The notes under the pieces were generated by a model. That model did no database searches. It saw only the letters and a program-made list of their open reading frames with translations, and was not told the DNA's origin. A program made the translations under genes and the position numbers. A stretch of 64,000 bases of DNA from an uncultured bacterium (lineage in GTDB: Bacteria > Actinomycetota > Coriobacteriia > Coriobacteriales > Coriobacteriaceae): positions 12,155 to 76,154 of the forward strand of contig CAJMOP010000001.1 in NCBI GenBank assembly GCA_905215115.1, written 5' to 3'. Shown here in pieces: positions 50,329 through 59,640 of this stretch (position 1 is the stretch's first letter; the number at the start of each line of letters is the position of its first letter).

Positions 50329-51639
50329 ATGAGCCAGTTCATCAACAACCCCGAGCACACCTTTGGTTTCGATACCCTGCAGCTTCATGTTGGCCAGGAG
50401 AGCGCCGACCCCGCATCCGACTCCCGCGCCGTGCCTATCTACCAGACCACGAGCTATGTGTTCCGCAACTCCCAGCACGCCGCCGATCGCTTTGGTCTTG
50501 CCGACGCCGGTAACATCTACGGCCGTCTGACCAACTCCACCCAGGGCGTCTTTGAGGACCGTATCGCCGCGCTCGAGGGTGGCGTGGCCGGTCTTGCCGT
50601 CGCCTCCGGTGCCGCTGCCATCACCTATACCCTGCAGGCTCTTGCCCAGGCTGGTGACCACGTGGTGGCTCAGAAGACCATCTACGGCGGTTCCTACAAC
50701 CTGCTCGAGCATACGCTCTCCCAGTTTGGCGTCGAGACCACGTTTGTCGATGCCCACAACCTGGAAGAGGTTGAGGGTGCCATCAAGGACAATACCACGG
50801 TCATCTATCTCGAGACGCTCGGCAACCCCAACTCTGACATCCCCAACATCGACGCCATCTCCGAGATCGCCAAGAAGCACGGTCTGCCGGTTGTCGTCGA
50901 CAACACTTTCGGCACCCCGTATCTGTTTCGTCCGCTGGAGCATGGCGCCAACATCGTTGTCCACTCCGCAACCAAGTTCATCGGCGGCCACGGCACCTCG
51001 CTGGGCGGTGTGATCGTCGACGGCGGTAACTTCGATTGGAAGGCGAGCGGAAAGTACGCCCAGATCGCTGAGCCCAACCCCTCCTACCATGGCGTCTCGT
51101 TTGCCGAGGCTGCCGGTCCCGCCGCCTTCGCAACCTATGTCCGCGCTATCCTGCTGCGTGACGAGGGTGCCTGCATCAGCCCGTTCAACGCCTGGGTCCT
51201 GCTCCAGGGCACCGAGACCCTGTCGCTGCGCGTTGACCGTCATGTCGAGAACACCAAGAAGGTCGTTGAGTTCCTTGCCGGCGACAGCCACGTTGCCAAG
51301 GTGAACCACCCGAGCCTGCCTGAGCACCCCGATCACGAGCTCTATCAGAAGTACTTCCCCAACGGCGGCGCTTCGATCTTCACCTTTGAGATTAAGGGTG
51401 GCCAGAAGGCTGCCTGGAAGTTCATCGATCATCTGCAGGTGTTCTCGCTGCTCGCCAACGTGGCCGACGTCAAGTCGCTCGTCGTGCACCCGGCTACCAC
51501 CACGCACTCCCAGCTCTCTGCCGAGGAGCTCGCCGAGCAGAACATCACGCCCTCCACGATCCGTCTTTCCATCGGTACCGAGAACGCCGAGGACATCATT
51601 TGGGATCTGAAGCAGGCCTTCGCCGTGCTGGACGAGTAA
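50329..51639 (+). CDS. metY: O-acetylhomoserine sulfhydrylase (aminocarboxypropyltransferase)
   Basis: 436-residue PLP enzyme of the Cys/Met metabolism family joining sulfide to O-acetylhomoserine to give homocysteine. Recognised by FDTLQLHVGQ, the DSRAVPIYQTTSYVF segment, YGRLTNSTQGVFEDRIAALEGG, PLP lysine in VVHSATKFIGGHGTSLGG, and the C-terminal SVGTENAEDI-like stretch LSIGTENAEDIIWDL. The length near 430 fits MetY better than MetB/MetC (about 390). ATG 50329 follows CAAGGAGA. A 17-codon leader frame and a divergent LysR gene lie upstream. Confidence 0.94.
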   Translation: MSQFINNPEHTFGFDTLQLHVGQESADPASDSRAVPIYQTTSYVFRNSQHAADRFGLADAGNIYGRLTNSTQGVFEDRIAALEGGVAGLAVASGAAAITYTLQALAQAGDHVVAQKTIYGGSYNLLEHTLSQFGVETTFVDAHNLEEVEGAIKDNTTVIYLETLGNPNSDIPNIDAISEIAKKHGLPVVVDNTFGTPYLFRPLEHGANIVVHSATKFIGGHGTSLGGVIVDGGNFDWKASGKYAQIAEPNPSYHGVSFAEAAGPAAFATYVRAILLRDEGACISPFNAWVLLQGTETLSLRVDRHVENTKKVVEFLAGDSHVAKVNHPSLPEHPDHELYQKYFPNGGASIFTFEIKGGQKAAWKFIDHLQVFSLLANVADVKSLVVHPATTTHSQLSAEELAEQNITPSTIRLSIGTENAEDIIWDLKQAFAVLDE

Positions 51640-51950
51640 GGCGACTTGTGCAAGGACCCCTTGCGACTCGATAGGTATAACTGCATAAATGCCTGCTCAA
51701 GGCGCCTGCGCAAGCAATGGTTGCGCAGGCGTCTTTTTTGCATAGGAAGGGCGCTATTACAGGGTTTTTGGCATGCTTTATGCATTTGAGTTGTGGAAAA
51801 CTCCTGTTGAGAGGATGTGAGTTTTACGCAATTGACGTGCGCCTTTTGAGTAAAACCGCAGGTCGCGATTTGCTCGAGGTACTATGCAGCGCGATCGAAT
51901 CACACGCAGCTCAAATGCAGCAAAAACGCACTACGGAGGTTTCCAGCTAC
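51640..51950 (+). other. Intergenic region between metY and secreted-protein gene
   Basis: 311 nt without a convincing gene. It holds the metY terminator (51703-51739) and a spaced inverted repeat GTTTTAC (51821-51827) / GTAAAAC (51850-51856), then a GGAGG ribosome site for the next gene. Nothing else is recognised. Confidence 0.5.
51703..51739 (+). terminator. Rho-independent terminator after metY
   Basis: Perfect 11-bp stem CGCCTGCGCAA (51703-51713) / TTGCGCAGGCG (51721-51731) followed by TCTTTTTT. Confidence 0.92.
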
Positions 51951-52727
51951 ATGAGGATCGATTCACGAAAACCGAAAGCCGCTGCCCTTTCCGCCGCTCT
52001 GACCGTGGCACTTTTGGCAGGCGCCGGCGCAACTGATGCCCACGCGGCAACACTGTCCGATACGGTTGGATCTACGCCGTCCGAGGCGACGCTGGTACAG
52101 CCCGTTGATTATCGCGGCGATGGTTATGGTTCCATGCAGGAGTGGAACGCCTCGATGGAGGCCAAGCGCGATTCCCTTGAGATGCGCGCTCAGATCATTA
52201 TGAATATGTATGGCGACTATGCTACCGATGACGAGCGCGCTGTGCTGCAGGGTTGTATCGACGGTGCGGGTAGTCTGTTGACGATGGGGGAGGTCGACGC
52301 GAAGTCGACCGAGCTCGATGAGCTGCGCACTGCGCTTGAGAATGCCAAGCGCGAAGCGCTCGAGGCCGCCGCAGCCGAGGCGGAGGCTGCCGAGGCCGCC
52401 CAGGCTTCGTACTACAACGCCGGTTACACTCCGCCCTACGCGTCTGCCGCGTCCTACGCGAACGGATCGGGCCTGACGCGCTCTGCGGGTGTCAATAACT
52501 ACAACGGGCGCCGTGAGACCTATTACAGCAGCAACGTGTTGTATCACCACCGCACGGGCGAATGGACGCAGGATTCTGAGGGCTTCTGGCGCGATTCCGA
52601 CGGCTATTACGTTGTTGCCGCGGGCGATATGGCCCAGGGCTCGACCTTTACGGGCTCCAAGGGTGATTGCAAGGTCTATGACTCCGGCTGCGCCGCCGGA
52701 ACCACCGACTACTACACCGGTTGGTAA
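51951..52727 (+). CDS. Secreted protein of unknown function
   Basis: 258 residues. A Sec signal peptide spans about residues 1-33 (AALSAALTVALLAGAGATDAHA). A helical segment with an Ala/Glu-rich coiled coil follows (about 105-150), then a low-complexity Ser/Tyr/Ala stretch, and a C-terminal domain (about 195-258) with YYVVAAGDMAQGSTF and CKVYDSGCAAGTTDYY. That last part is reminiscent of 3D/double-psi-barrel domains of cell-wall enzymes, though I cannot confirm it. ATG 51951 has GGAGG 12 nt upstream. Probably a cell-envelope protein. Confidence 0.65.
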   Translation: MRIDSRKPKAAALSAALTVALLAGAGATDAHAATLSDTVGSTPSEATLVQPVDYRGDGYGSMQEWNASMEAKRDSLEMRAQIIMNMYGDYATDDERAVLQGCIDGAGSLLTMGEVDAKSTELDELRTALENAKREALEAAAAEAEAAEAAQASYYNAGYTPPYASAASYANGSGLTRSAGVNNYNGRRETYYSSNVLYHHRTGEWTQDSEGFWRDSDGYYVVAAGDMAQGSTFTGSKGDCKVYDSGCAAGTTDYYTGW

Positions 52728-52918
52728 TCTGCCATCAGAGCAAAATAGGCACATGATGGGCGGGCGTCTTTATCGAGCTTTCGGGCAACGTAAAGGCGCT
52801 CGTTTTATATTTGTATTTGGGTTAACAGAGCCCTTACCGTGGCACTACGTTGGGCATATGGGCGCGGGGCACACTAAGTCATGAGAAACAAAGTCTTTCC
52901 CGTGGAGGAAGTGGTCTC

Positions 52919-53125
52919 ATGAACGCTCGAGATATCGCTATCGCCGCCGTCGCATTGGTACTTGGCTGTCTTGGCCCTACAGCTGCGCTTGTCGTAGGCA
53001 TGCAGGGCTCGTGCGGGGCTGCTCCTATTGTGGTCGGCGCGCTCATCGCAGCAGCGCTGCTGGGAAGCGCGGGCGTGACCCTTTGCCGCGATGACGAGGA
53101 CGAGATGCCGCAGGTGCGGCGCTAG
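52919..53125 (+). CDS. Small two-helix membrane protein
   Basis: 68 residues with two hydrophobic segments (about 5-27, IAIAAVALVLGCLGPTAAL, and 35-57, APIVVGALIAAALLGSAG) and a charged C-terminal tail CRDDEDEMPQVRR. ATG 52919 follows GTGGAGGAAG. No family recognised. It ends before a strong bidirectional hairpin. Confidence 0.6.
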   Translation: MNARDIAIAAVALVLGCLGPTAALVVGMQGSCGAAPIVVGALIAAALLGSAGVTLCRDDEDEMPQVRR

Positions 53126-53162
53126 CCGTTGTGAAGCTGGTTTTGCCCATAGATGAAGAAGG

Positions 53163-53198
53163 AAGCCGCCGCAAGGGGAGTGCCCCTTGCGGCGGCTT
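53163..53198. terminator. Bidirectional terminator hairpin
   Basis: Perfect 16-bp stem AAGCCGCCGCAAGGGG / CCCCTTGCGGCGGCTT around AGTG. It lies between convergent genes (small membrane protein and PanE-like) and can serve both. Confidence 0.82.
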
Positions 53199-53233
53199 TG
53201 CTATTGAGGCTGTAGGCTGTAGCACGCCGGGCG

Positions 53234-54148
53234 CTACCAGCTGGCCTCGATTTCGCGGATGCGCGAATAGAGCCATTCGTTTTGCGGCACCTGGATGCCG
53301 TGCTTGGCCGCGAGGCGGCAGATGGTACCCGCAAATTCCTCGACCTCGGTTCTGCGTTGAGCGACGCGGTCCTGCGCCATCGAGGGCATGCCGGCGGGGT
53401 CGAGCCCTTTTATGAGACGCACCATTTGCGTTAGGTCTGCCTCGGTGAGCTCGATACCCTCGGCGTTGGCGACCGCAAGCGTTTCGCGCATGGCGGAAAC
53501 AAAGCAGCGGCGCTGCTCGGAGCCCGGCTCCGTGGCGCTTCCGTAGGTCCCGCCGTACGCCATGCAGGTCTGGTTGATGCCGTCGTTGAGCATAAGTTTT
53601 GCCCACATGCGGTGGGCGATGTCGTCCTCGACGGTGTGGGCGATGCCGCAGCGCGTGTAGAGCCCGTCGATAGCGGTGACGGTCGCGGGGTCGGTGCCGG
53701 CGGCCGCACCAAAGCGGATCTCGCCCGCATTGGTAAAGGTGAGCGCGCCGTTGAGAAACACAGCGTCCATGCCTTGGCAGATTCCGAGGACGGTGTGCTC
53801 CCAGCCAAAGCGCTCGGCAATCTTCTGCTCGCTGGTGATGCCGTTGCACAGCGAGGCGATGAGCGTGTTGGGTCCCATGACGCGCTCCATGGTCTTGAGT
53901 GCTTGGTTGAGCCCCGTCGTCTTGACCGTCAGGATGACCAGATCGGCGGGTGTCGCCTCGCTGGCGCGGACGGACGTGAGATCGCAGGGCTTGCCGTTGA
54001 CGGTGAGCGCGTCGTTCGCATGGCGCTCAAAGCGAGCGTCGTCCATAATGTATTCGACGGCATCGTTGCCGAGCGTCTTGGCAATCATGCTGCCATAGAG
54101 CAGCCCGACGCCGCCCTTGCCGATAAAGGCAACCTTGTTGATCTGCAT
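53234..54148 (-). CDS. Ketopantoate reductase family protein (ApbA/PanE)
   Basis: 304-residue NADPH-dependent reductase. N-terminal KVAFIGKGGVGLLYGSMI nucleotide loop, SLCNGITSEQKIAERFG with the conserved Asn/Gly, and the catalytic-lysine region MWAKLMLNDGINQTC. PanE reduces ketopantoate to pantoate for CoA synthesis, but paralogues act on other 2-keto acids and no pan genes adjoin, so the substrate is open. ATG 54148 is preferred because GGGGAG lies 9 nt upstream; ATG 54157 directly abuts that site. Confidence 0.88.
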   Translation of the reverse strand: MQINKVAFIGKGGVGLLYGSMIAKTLGNDAVEYIMDDARFERHANDALTVNGKPCDLTSVRASEATPADLVILTVKTTGLNQALKTMERVMGPNTLIASLCNGITSEQKIAERFGWEHTVLGICQGMDAVFLNGALTFTNAGEIRFGAAAGTDPATVTAIDGLYTRCGIAHTVEDDIAHRMWAKLMLNDGINQTCMAYGGTYGSATEPGSEQRRCFVSAMRETLAVANAEGIELTEADLTQMVRLIKGLDPAGMPSMAQDRVAQRRTEVEEFAGTICRLAAKHGIQVPQNEWLYSRIREIEASW

Positions 54149-54170
54149 GTGAATCATCTCCCCATATAAA

Positions 54171-54193
54171 AGGCGCCCGCGTAAGGGGCGCCT
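54171..54193. terminator. Hairpin between cyclase and PanE-like genes
   Basis: AGGCGCCC-gcgtaa-GGGGCGCCT. On the minus strand it follows the cyclase gene and is preceded by TTTT when read in reverse. Confidence 0.5.
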
Positions 54194-54269
54194 GATGGAT
54201 TGTATGCTGCCAGGGTGATTGCTGGGTGCGCGGGGCGGCTGTTATGAAAAAGAAACGTTTGCCTGGGCT

Positions 54270-55040
54270 CTACGCTGCAGGGCAGACCGCAAAGACACGT
54301 GCGGGATATCCGACGCCATCACGCACCTTGGGGAAGGTGCAGAAGATGACGGCGCCCGTGGCGGGAAGCTCGTCTAGATGGTCCATGACCTCGATCTGAT
54401 AGCGGTCGACCGAGAGGATGTACTGTTCGCCGGGGTAGGGGTAGGCGTCCTCACGCGTGGTCACGCTCGCCGGGTCGGTGTCAGCCGGCTCGTGGCCGAT
54501 GGCGCCGATGTCGCGCTCTTCAACGAGCCACTTGATGGCGCCGAGGTCCCAGCCGGGGTAGTGGGGCTGGCCGTCCTCGTCCTTGTTCTCGAGGTCGGCG
54601 AGCTTGGACCAGTCGGAGCGGAAGGCGACGAAAGCGTCCTCGGGAATGCGACCGTGCTCATCCTCCCAGGCTTTGAGGTCCTCGATGGTCAGGATAAAGT
54701 CGGGATTCGCGGCGCACTCCTCGTGCTTGTCGATCACGCAGAGCGGATGCATAAACTCGATGGGTTCAATCTCTCCAAGGGAACGGCCGTCAACATGGAA
54801 GTGGCGCGGTGCGTCGACATGCGTGCCGTACTGCGAGGCGACCGAATACTGGAAGCAACGCATGGGGGCGAGCATGTCCTCGGGCGTGCCGGGCAGGTAG
54901 TCGAAGAGCTTGGTGGACTCAAACGGCTTAAAGCCAAACCAGTGCGGGGTGTCGCATGAGAGCGTGTGGGTGAGGTCGACCCAGCGATAATCGGTGCTTT
55001 TGAGCTGGGATGCGAGATTCCAAAGGTCGAGCGCGGGCAT
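54270..55040 (-). CDS. Cyclase-family metal-dependent hydrolase (kynurenine formamidase-like)
   Basis: 256-residue member of the cyclase/KynB family. The metal motif is QYGTHVDAPRHFHVDGRS (HxGTHxDxPxHF pattern with Tyr for the first His), and a second conserved block is HEPADTDPAS. The family includes arylformamidases and isatin hydrolases; substrate cannot be told. Active-site metal is usually Mn or Zn. ATG 55040 follows GAAAGGAG on the minus strand. Precedes the PanE-like gene, possibly cotranscribed. Confidence 0.87.
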   Translation of the reverse strand: MPALDLWNLASQLKSTDYRWVDLTHTLSCDTPHWFGFKPFESTKLFDYLPGTPEDMLAPMRCFQYSVASQYGTHVDAPRHFHVDGRSLGEIEPIEFMHPLCVIDKHEECAANPDFILTIEDLKAWEDEHGRIPEDAFVAFRSDWSKLADLENKDEDGQPHYPGWDLGAIKWLVEERDIGAIGHEPADTDPASVTTREDAYPYPGEQYILSVDRYQIEVMDHLDELPATGAVIFCTFPKVRDGVGYPARVFAVCPAA

Positions 55041-55203
55041 GGGTGACTCCTTTCATCGGGCTTTTTGCTGATGTTAAAGCGGTGCCGTGACAGCTCGATT
55101 TCTGCTGCGTTACGATACGTTCTCGATTGCGATTCCACGATGTTTCGGCCGCGTGACCATTGTGTTTCGTCTTGCCGGGGTGCTGATGGCGAAAGGAGGG
55201 GCC

Positions 55204-56394
55204 GTGCAATACCGCGTTGACCCCAAAAGTGGTAACCGAATATCCGCTCTGGGTCTGGGCTGCATGAGATTTCCCGGTGCGCCGGGACGTCCGGATGCGA
55301 AGGCAGCCGATGCCATCATTTCCCGTGCGGTGGAGCAGGGGATTAATTATCTGGATACCGCGTATCTCTATCCCGGTAACGAGGTGTGCGTGGGCGCCTC
55401 ACTTGAGCGCCTGGGTCTGCGCGACCGCGTGTTGCTCGCGACTAAGTTGCCGCACGCTTCGTGCAAGTGCGCGGAGGATTTCGACCGGTTTTTCGACGAA
55501 CAACTGCGCCGCCTGCGGACCGATCATATCGACTATTACCTTATGCACAACATTACCTCGCCCGCCCAGTGGGAACGCGTGGTGGCGTTGGGTATCGAGG
55601 ACTGGATTGCGCACCAAAAGGCTGCGGGGCGTATTCGCCAGATAGGTTTTTCGTATCACGGCAGTGCGGCGGACTTCCTGACGATGCTCGACGCGTATGA
55701 CTGGGATTTTTGCCAGATTCAGTACAACTACGCTGGAGAGCGCTACCAAGCGGGAACGGCGGGACTTATAGCAGCCGCCGAGCGCGGGCTCGCGGTGTTT
55801 GTGATGGAACCGCTTTTGGGCGGACGCCTGGCGGGCAAGCTGCCTCCGCGGGCCCGCGCCGTGCTCGATGACGCCCGTGACCCGCATTTGCGCACTCCTG
55901 CCGCCTGGGGACTTTCGTGGGTGTGGAACCATCCTCAGGTCACGATGCTGCTTTCGGGCATGACCGATACCGCACAGGTGGACGAGAACGCGGCATTGGC
56001 GGATCGCGCACTGCCGAATTCGATGACGACAGAGCAGCTCGACACCATCGCACGTGTGCTGGGAGAGTTTGAGAAATCGAATCGCGTGCCCTGTACGGGG
56101 TGCGGCTACTGCATGCCGTGCCCCAAGGGCATCAATATTCCCGGCTGCTTTGGCGCCTACAACGCGAGCTATGCGCACAGCTGGTTTACGGGCCTGTCTC
56201 AATACTTTACGGCGAGCGCGGTGCGGACGAACGAGCCCAAGCTGGTGAGCAATTGCGTCAAGTGCGGCAAATGCGCACGTCACTGCCCGCAGCACATCGA
56301 TATCCCCGAGCGTCTCGACGATGTGCGCCGACGTTTCCAGCCTGGCCCCGTAACGGCTGCGCTTAAAGCCTTTTGCAAAACGCGCTCCTCATGA
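55204..56394 (+). CDS. Aldo/keto reductase with C-terminal 4Fe-4S domain
   Basis: 396 residues. Residues 1 to about 290 form an AKR barrel (RISALGLGCMRFPG, INYLDTAYLYPGNE with the catalytic Tyr, LATKLPH with the catalytic Lys, DYYLMHNI with His). The C-terminus has CTGCGYCMPCPKGINIPGCF and CVKCGKCARHCPQHIDIP, two ferredoxin-type 4Fe-4S clusters. Such fused reductases are common in gut anaerobes; the substrate is unknown. GTG 55204 follows AAAGGAGGGG closely; longer starts at ATG 55186 are possible. Fold-back element F lies 13 nt after its stop. Confidence 0.92.
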   Translation: MQYRVDPKSGNRISALGLGCMRFPGAPGRPDAKAADAIISRAVEQGINYLDTAYLYPGNEVCVGASLERLGLRDRVLLATKLPHASCKCAEDFDRFFDEQLRRLRTDHIDYYLMHNITSPAQWERVVALGIEDWIAHQKAAGRIRQIGFSYHGSAADFLTMLDAYDWDFCQIQYNYAGERYQAGTAGLIAAAERGLAVFVMEPLLGGRLAGKLPPRARAVLDDARDPHLRTPAAWGLSWVWNHPQVTMLLSGMTDTAQVDENAALADRALPNSMTTEQLDTIARVLGEFEKSNRVPCTGCGYCMPCPKGINIPGCFGAYNASYAHSWFTGLSQYFTASAVRTNEPKLVSNCVKCGKCARHCPQHIDIPERLDDVRRRFQPGPVTAALKAFCKTRSS

Positions 56395-56406
56395 CCCTTT
56401 TATAAC

Positions 56407-56469
56407 TTGCGGTGGAATAGTTCCTGTTTGCGGCAGAATGGGGCTTAAACAGGAACTATTCCACCGCAA
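56407..56469. repeat. Fold-back element F (TTGCGGTGGAATA family)
   Basis: Perfect 23-bp arms 56407-56429 and 56447-56469 (TTGCGGTGGAATAGTTCCTG start) around a 17-nt loop. Preceded by CCTTTTATAAC and followed by TGAAGGGGG, which serves as the ribosome site for the next gene. Shares its outer 13 bp and flanks with element G. Confidence 0.88.
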
Positions 56470-56484
56470 CTGAAGGGGGCTGTC

Positions 56485-57504
56485 GTGGGCCATCGGGATT
56501 CATGTGATGATTTGCGCGAGGTTCGTTGGGGCGTTTTGGGCGCTGGGCACATTTCGCATCGATTTGCATCGTCGCTCAAGGAGGTGGACGGGGCGCGGCT
56601 TGTGGCTGCCGCCGGTCGCGCCCCTTCGCATGTTGAGGAGTTTTGCAGGGCGTTTTCGATTGATGCCGCGCACAGCTATGCCACGACTGACGATAGCGGC
56701 GATGCGGCTTATGATGCGCTGATTGCCGACCCCGATGTCGACGCAATCTACTTGGCTCTTCCACATGGCATGCATGCGCATTGGGTCTGTCGGGCACTGC
56801 GCGCGGGAAAGGCCGTGCTGTGCGAAAAACCGGCCGTTTTGAGTGAGGAAGAGGCTCTATCGATTGCCTCCACCTCTCGCGAGCGCGGCGTACTGTTTAT
56901 GGAGGCGATGAAGAATCGGTTTTGTCCGATGCATACTCGCGTGAAGGGTTTGCTTACGTCGGGCGAGCTTGGCCGTATCGTCTCGATCGAAAGCGTGCAA
57001 AAACTCGATTATGGTCAGCCGCCTTCGAGTTATCTGCTCGATCCGTTGCAGGGTGGCTGTCTATATGACATGGGCTGCTACGCGGTCGGGTGGTTTGAGG
57101 ATCTTCTTGCGGGTGCGTGCGATGTTTCGTCTCGTGAAGTTCGCTGGCGTGACGTATCGGGTGGCCGCGTGGATTGGGCCGATGAGATCCATATGAGTGT
57201 CGGCGGTATACCCATTCATATGGTGTGCGACGGCAAAGCAGCATATGAAAGCCGCTTAATGATTGCCTGCGAACGGGGTTCGGTGGAAATCGAGCGCCTC
57301 CATCGCCCCGAGCTCGCCCATGTGAAGTACTCCGACGGACGAATGCTCGAAATTAATGCCCCGTTTGAGGTCGATGATTTCTACGGCGAAATTCAGCATG
57401 CGACGCAGCTCGTCCAGACGGGAGAGCTTGAAAGCCCCGTTATGCCTCTTGCCGCCACGCAGCGCTGCGCGCAGATTATCGATGCGATTCGCTTGACGCT
57501 CTAG
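56485..57504 (+). CDS. Gfo/Idh/MocA-family oxidoreductase (locus 2)
   Basis: 339-residue NAD(P)-dependent oxidoreductase. Nucleotide loop RWGVLGAGHISHRFASSL (GxGxI), AIYLALPHGMHAHWVC, catalytic AVLCEKPAVL, and the second-domain helix YDMGCYAVGWFEDLL. The substrate is not predictable. GTG 56485 follows GAAGGGGG. The gene is bracketed by fold-back elements F and G, which are close relatives, so the gene and one element could have moved or duplicated together. It is clearly diverged from the other Gfo/Idh gene in this window (47384-48490). Confidence 0.92.
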   Translation: MGHRDSCDDLREVRWGVLGAGHISHRFASSLKEVDGARLVAAAGRAPSHVEEFCRAFSIDAAHSYATTDDSGDAAYDALIADPDVDAIYLALPHGMHAHWVCRALRAGKAVLCEKPAVLSEEEALSIASTSRERGVLFMEAMKNRFCPMHTRVKGLLTSGELGRIVSIESVQKLDYGQPPSSYLLDPLQGGCLYDMGCYAVGWFEDLLAGACDVSSREVRWRDVSGGRVDWADEIHMSVGGIPIHMVCDGKAAYESRLMIACERGSVEIERLHRPELAHVKYSDGRMLEINAPFEVDDFYGEIQHATQLVQTGELESPVMPLAATQRCAQIIDAIRLTL

Positions 57505-57565
57505 GCTGCGGTGCTGGTGCTCAAGGGGGCTCGGCGGACCTTGCCCCTGATGCCCCTTTTATATC

Positions 57566-57628
57566 TTGCGGTGGAATACGGTCTGTTTGCGCCAAAATAA
57601 GGCACCAATAGACCGTATTTCACCGCAA
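57566..57628. repeat. Fold-back element G (TTGCGGTGGAATA family)
   Basis: 22-bp arms 57566-57587 and 57607-57628 with two G-T type mismatches. Outer half TTGCGGTGGAATA and flanks CCCCTTTTATATC…CTGATGAGGGGG match element F, while the inner half is CGGTCTGTT instead of GTTCCTGTT, changed on both strands. Confidence 0.87.
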
Positions 57629-57648
57629 CTGATGAGGGGGAGTTGGAG

Positions 57649-58515
57649 ATGCTAACGATCGGGTGTCATCTTTCGACGACGAAGGGCTATCGGGCAATGG
57701 GGGAGACGGCGCTGTCCATTGGTGCCAATACCTTTGCGTTCTTTACGCGCAACCCGCGCGGTGGCAAGGCAAAAGACCTTGACATGGATGACGTGGCGGC
57801 TCTGCGCGAGCTTATGGCGCAAAACGACTTTGGACCGCTAGTGGCGCATGCCCCGTATACCTATAACCCCTGCTCCGCTAAGGAGCGGGCGCGGGAGTTT
57901 GCCTTGGAGGCTATGGCGGAAGATTTGCAGCGTCTGGAAGCACTGCCCGGCAACTACTACAACTTCCATCCCGGTGCGCATGTGGGACAGGGGGCAGACG
58001 CCGGCATTCAGATGATTGTCGACACGCTGTGCCAGGTGATGTTTGAGGGACAGCAGACGACGGTATTGCTTGAGACCATGGCGGGCAAGGGCACCGAGGT
58101 GGGCCGTAGCTTTGAAGAGCTGGCGCGCATTATCGAGGGCGTTGCCGCCAAGTGCCCGGAGCTGTCCGATAAGCTGGGCGTTTGTTTGGACACCTGCCAT
58201 GTGAGCGATGCTGGCTACGACATCATCCATGACCTGGACGGCGTACTCGACGAGTTCGACCGCGTGGTGGGTGTCGAGCGCTTGCGCGCCGTGCATATCA
58301 ATGACTCCAAGAACCCCTGCGGCGCCCATAAGGATCGCCACGAGTGCATCGGCAAGGGCTACCTGGGTAGTGAAGAGTTTGGCGGCGGTATGCAGGTTAT
58401 GCAGAATATTGTATCGAATAGCCGCTTGCGTGCACTTCCATTTATTTTGGAGACGCCGAACGAACTTGCAGGTTATGCAGCTGAAATCAAACTGTTAAGG
58501 TCATTGCAGCAGTAA
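57649..58515 (+). CDS. nfo: Endonuclease IV
   Basis: 288-residue zinc-dependent AP endonuclease for base-excision repair. Family motifs: [14 protein letters not shown] and [13 protein letters not shown] at the start, [66 protein letters not shown], supplying the nine zinc ligands. ATG 57649 sits 8 nt after GAGGGGG, which is the flank of fold-back element G; TTG 57643 in frame is an alternative. Confidence 0.95.
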   Translation: MLTIGCHLSTTKGYRAMGETALSIGANTFAFFTRNPRGGKAKDLDMDDVAALRELMAQNDFGPLVAHAPYTYNPCSAKERAREFALEAMAEDLQRLEALPGNYYNFHPGAHVGQGADAGIQMIVDTLCQVMFEGQQTTVLLETMAGKGTEVGRSFEELARIIEGVAAKCPELSDKLGVCLDTCHVSDAGYDIIHDLDGVLDEFDRVVGVERLRAVHINDSKNPCGAHKDRHECIGKGYLGSEEFGGGMQVMQNIVSNSRLRALPFILETPNELAGYAAEIKLLRSLQQ

Positions 58516-58662
58516 TGACTGTTGCTAAGTGGAGTATTCCATTCACGTTATGGGTTTGTTTCAATCAGTTTTCTCATTGCAGATTCGTAATTCCGGGTGC
58601 ATAATAGCCAACAGTTTTTGCAGACCTCTGAATCAAACGGGGTCACTGGAAGGAGACTGATT

Positions 58663-59523
58663 ATGAAGCTCAAGAAGCTTGGCGCGTTTGCAGCCACGGG
58701 CGCCATGGCGCTCGCTCTTGCACTGACGGGCTGTGGTTCGTCCAACGCCACCTCTGGTTCCGATGCCGGTTCCAGCAGCTCTGACAACGCGAAGGTCGAG
58801 AAGGTCGACGGCTCCAAGGAGTATGCACTCGTCAAGGACGGTACGCTCACCGTCGGCACCTCTGCCGAGTACGCTCCGTTTGAGTACAAGGATGACAACG
58901 GCGATTATCAGGGCTTTGACCTTGAGCTCATCAAGGCTATCGGCGACAAGCTGGGCCTGGATGTCGAGTATGTCAACAATGACTTTGACACGCTGGTTCC
59001 GGGCGTCGCTTCGGGCGCCAAGTATGATGTTTCCATCGCGGCTATCACCGACACGCCCGAGCGTGAGAAGGAAGTCACTTTCTCTGATTCCTACTACATG
59101 GACGATCAGGCTATCGTGACCAAGGTCGATAACACCGACATCACGGCCGACAACTACAGCGAGAAGCTCAACAACGCCGACGCTACCATCATCGTCCAGT
59201 CTGGCTCGACCGCCGAGGCCTTTGCCCAGGAGAACTTCCCGAAGGCCAAGATCGTCCCCTACAAGGACGCTACCGAGTGCTTCAGCGCCCTGCAGTCCGA
59301 TAAGGGCGACGCCGTAGTCACCAACCGCTCCGTTGCCAGCCAGCTGACCGCCGAGCAGTTCAACACCTGCCAGACCATCAAGCAGATCAGCACCGGCGAG
59401 GAGTACGCCATTGCCATCAACCAGGGCAACACCAAGCTCAAGGATGACATCAACCAGGCCATCAAGGACCTGACCGACGACGGTACCGTCGACGCCCTCA
59501 TGGCTAAGTACAACATCAAGTAA
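58663..59523 (+). CDS. Polar amino-acid ABC transporter substrate-binding lipoprotein
   Basis: 286-residue family-3 binding protein. Signal peptide with lipobox LTGC (Cys24), then a Ser/Gly/Asp linker. Core: LTVGTSAEYAPFEYKDDNGDYQGFDLELI, the DVSIAAITDTPERE ligand segment, and VQSGSTAEAFA. Such proteins bind glutamine, histidine, cystine or arginine; specificity is not readable by eye. ATG 58663 follows GAAGGAGA. The permease and ATPase genes follow after a hairpin. Confidence 0.92.
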   Translation: MKLKKLGAFAATGAMALALALTGCGSSNATSGSDAGSSSSDNAKVEKVDGSKEYALVKDGTLTVGTSAEYAPFEYKDDNGDYQGFDLELIKAIGDKLGLDVEYVNNDFDTLVPGVASGAKYDVSIAAITDTPEREKEVTFSDSYYMDDQAIVTKVDNTDITADNYSEKLNNADATIIVQSGSTAEAFAQENFPKAKIVPYKDATECFSALQSDKGDAVVTNRSVASQLTAEQFNTCQTIKQISTGEEYAIAINQGNTKLKDDINQAIKDLTDDGTVDALMAKYNIK

Positions 59524-59544
59524 AATAACTACTTGATTGCGCGC

Positions 59545-59575
59545 GGGCCCTTTCCGTTTTGCGGAGAGGGCCTTT
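59545..59575 (+). terminator. Hairpin between binding-protein and permease genes
   Basis: GGGCCCTTTCCG-tttt-gCGGAgAGGGCC followed by TTT. Third case in the window of a terminator-like hairpin after an ABC binding-protein gene. Confidence 0.65.
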
Positions 59576-59640
59576 GCGCTTCTCTTGACGGAGAGCGTTT
59601 CCGTCTCGTTTTGCCGGCAACTTCTACGATAGGAGCCACC

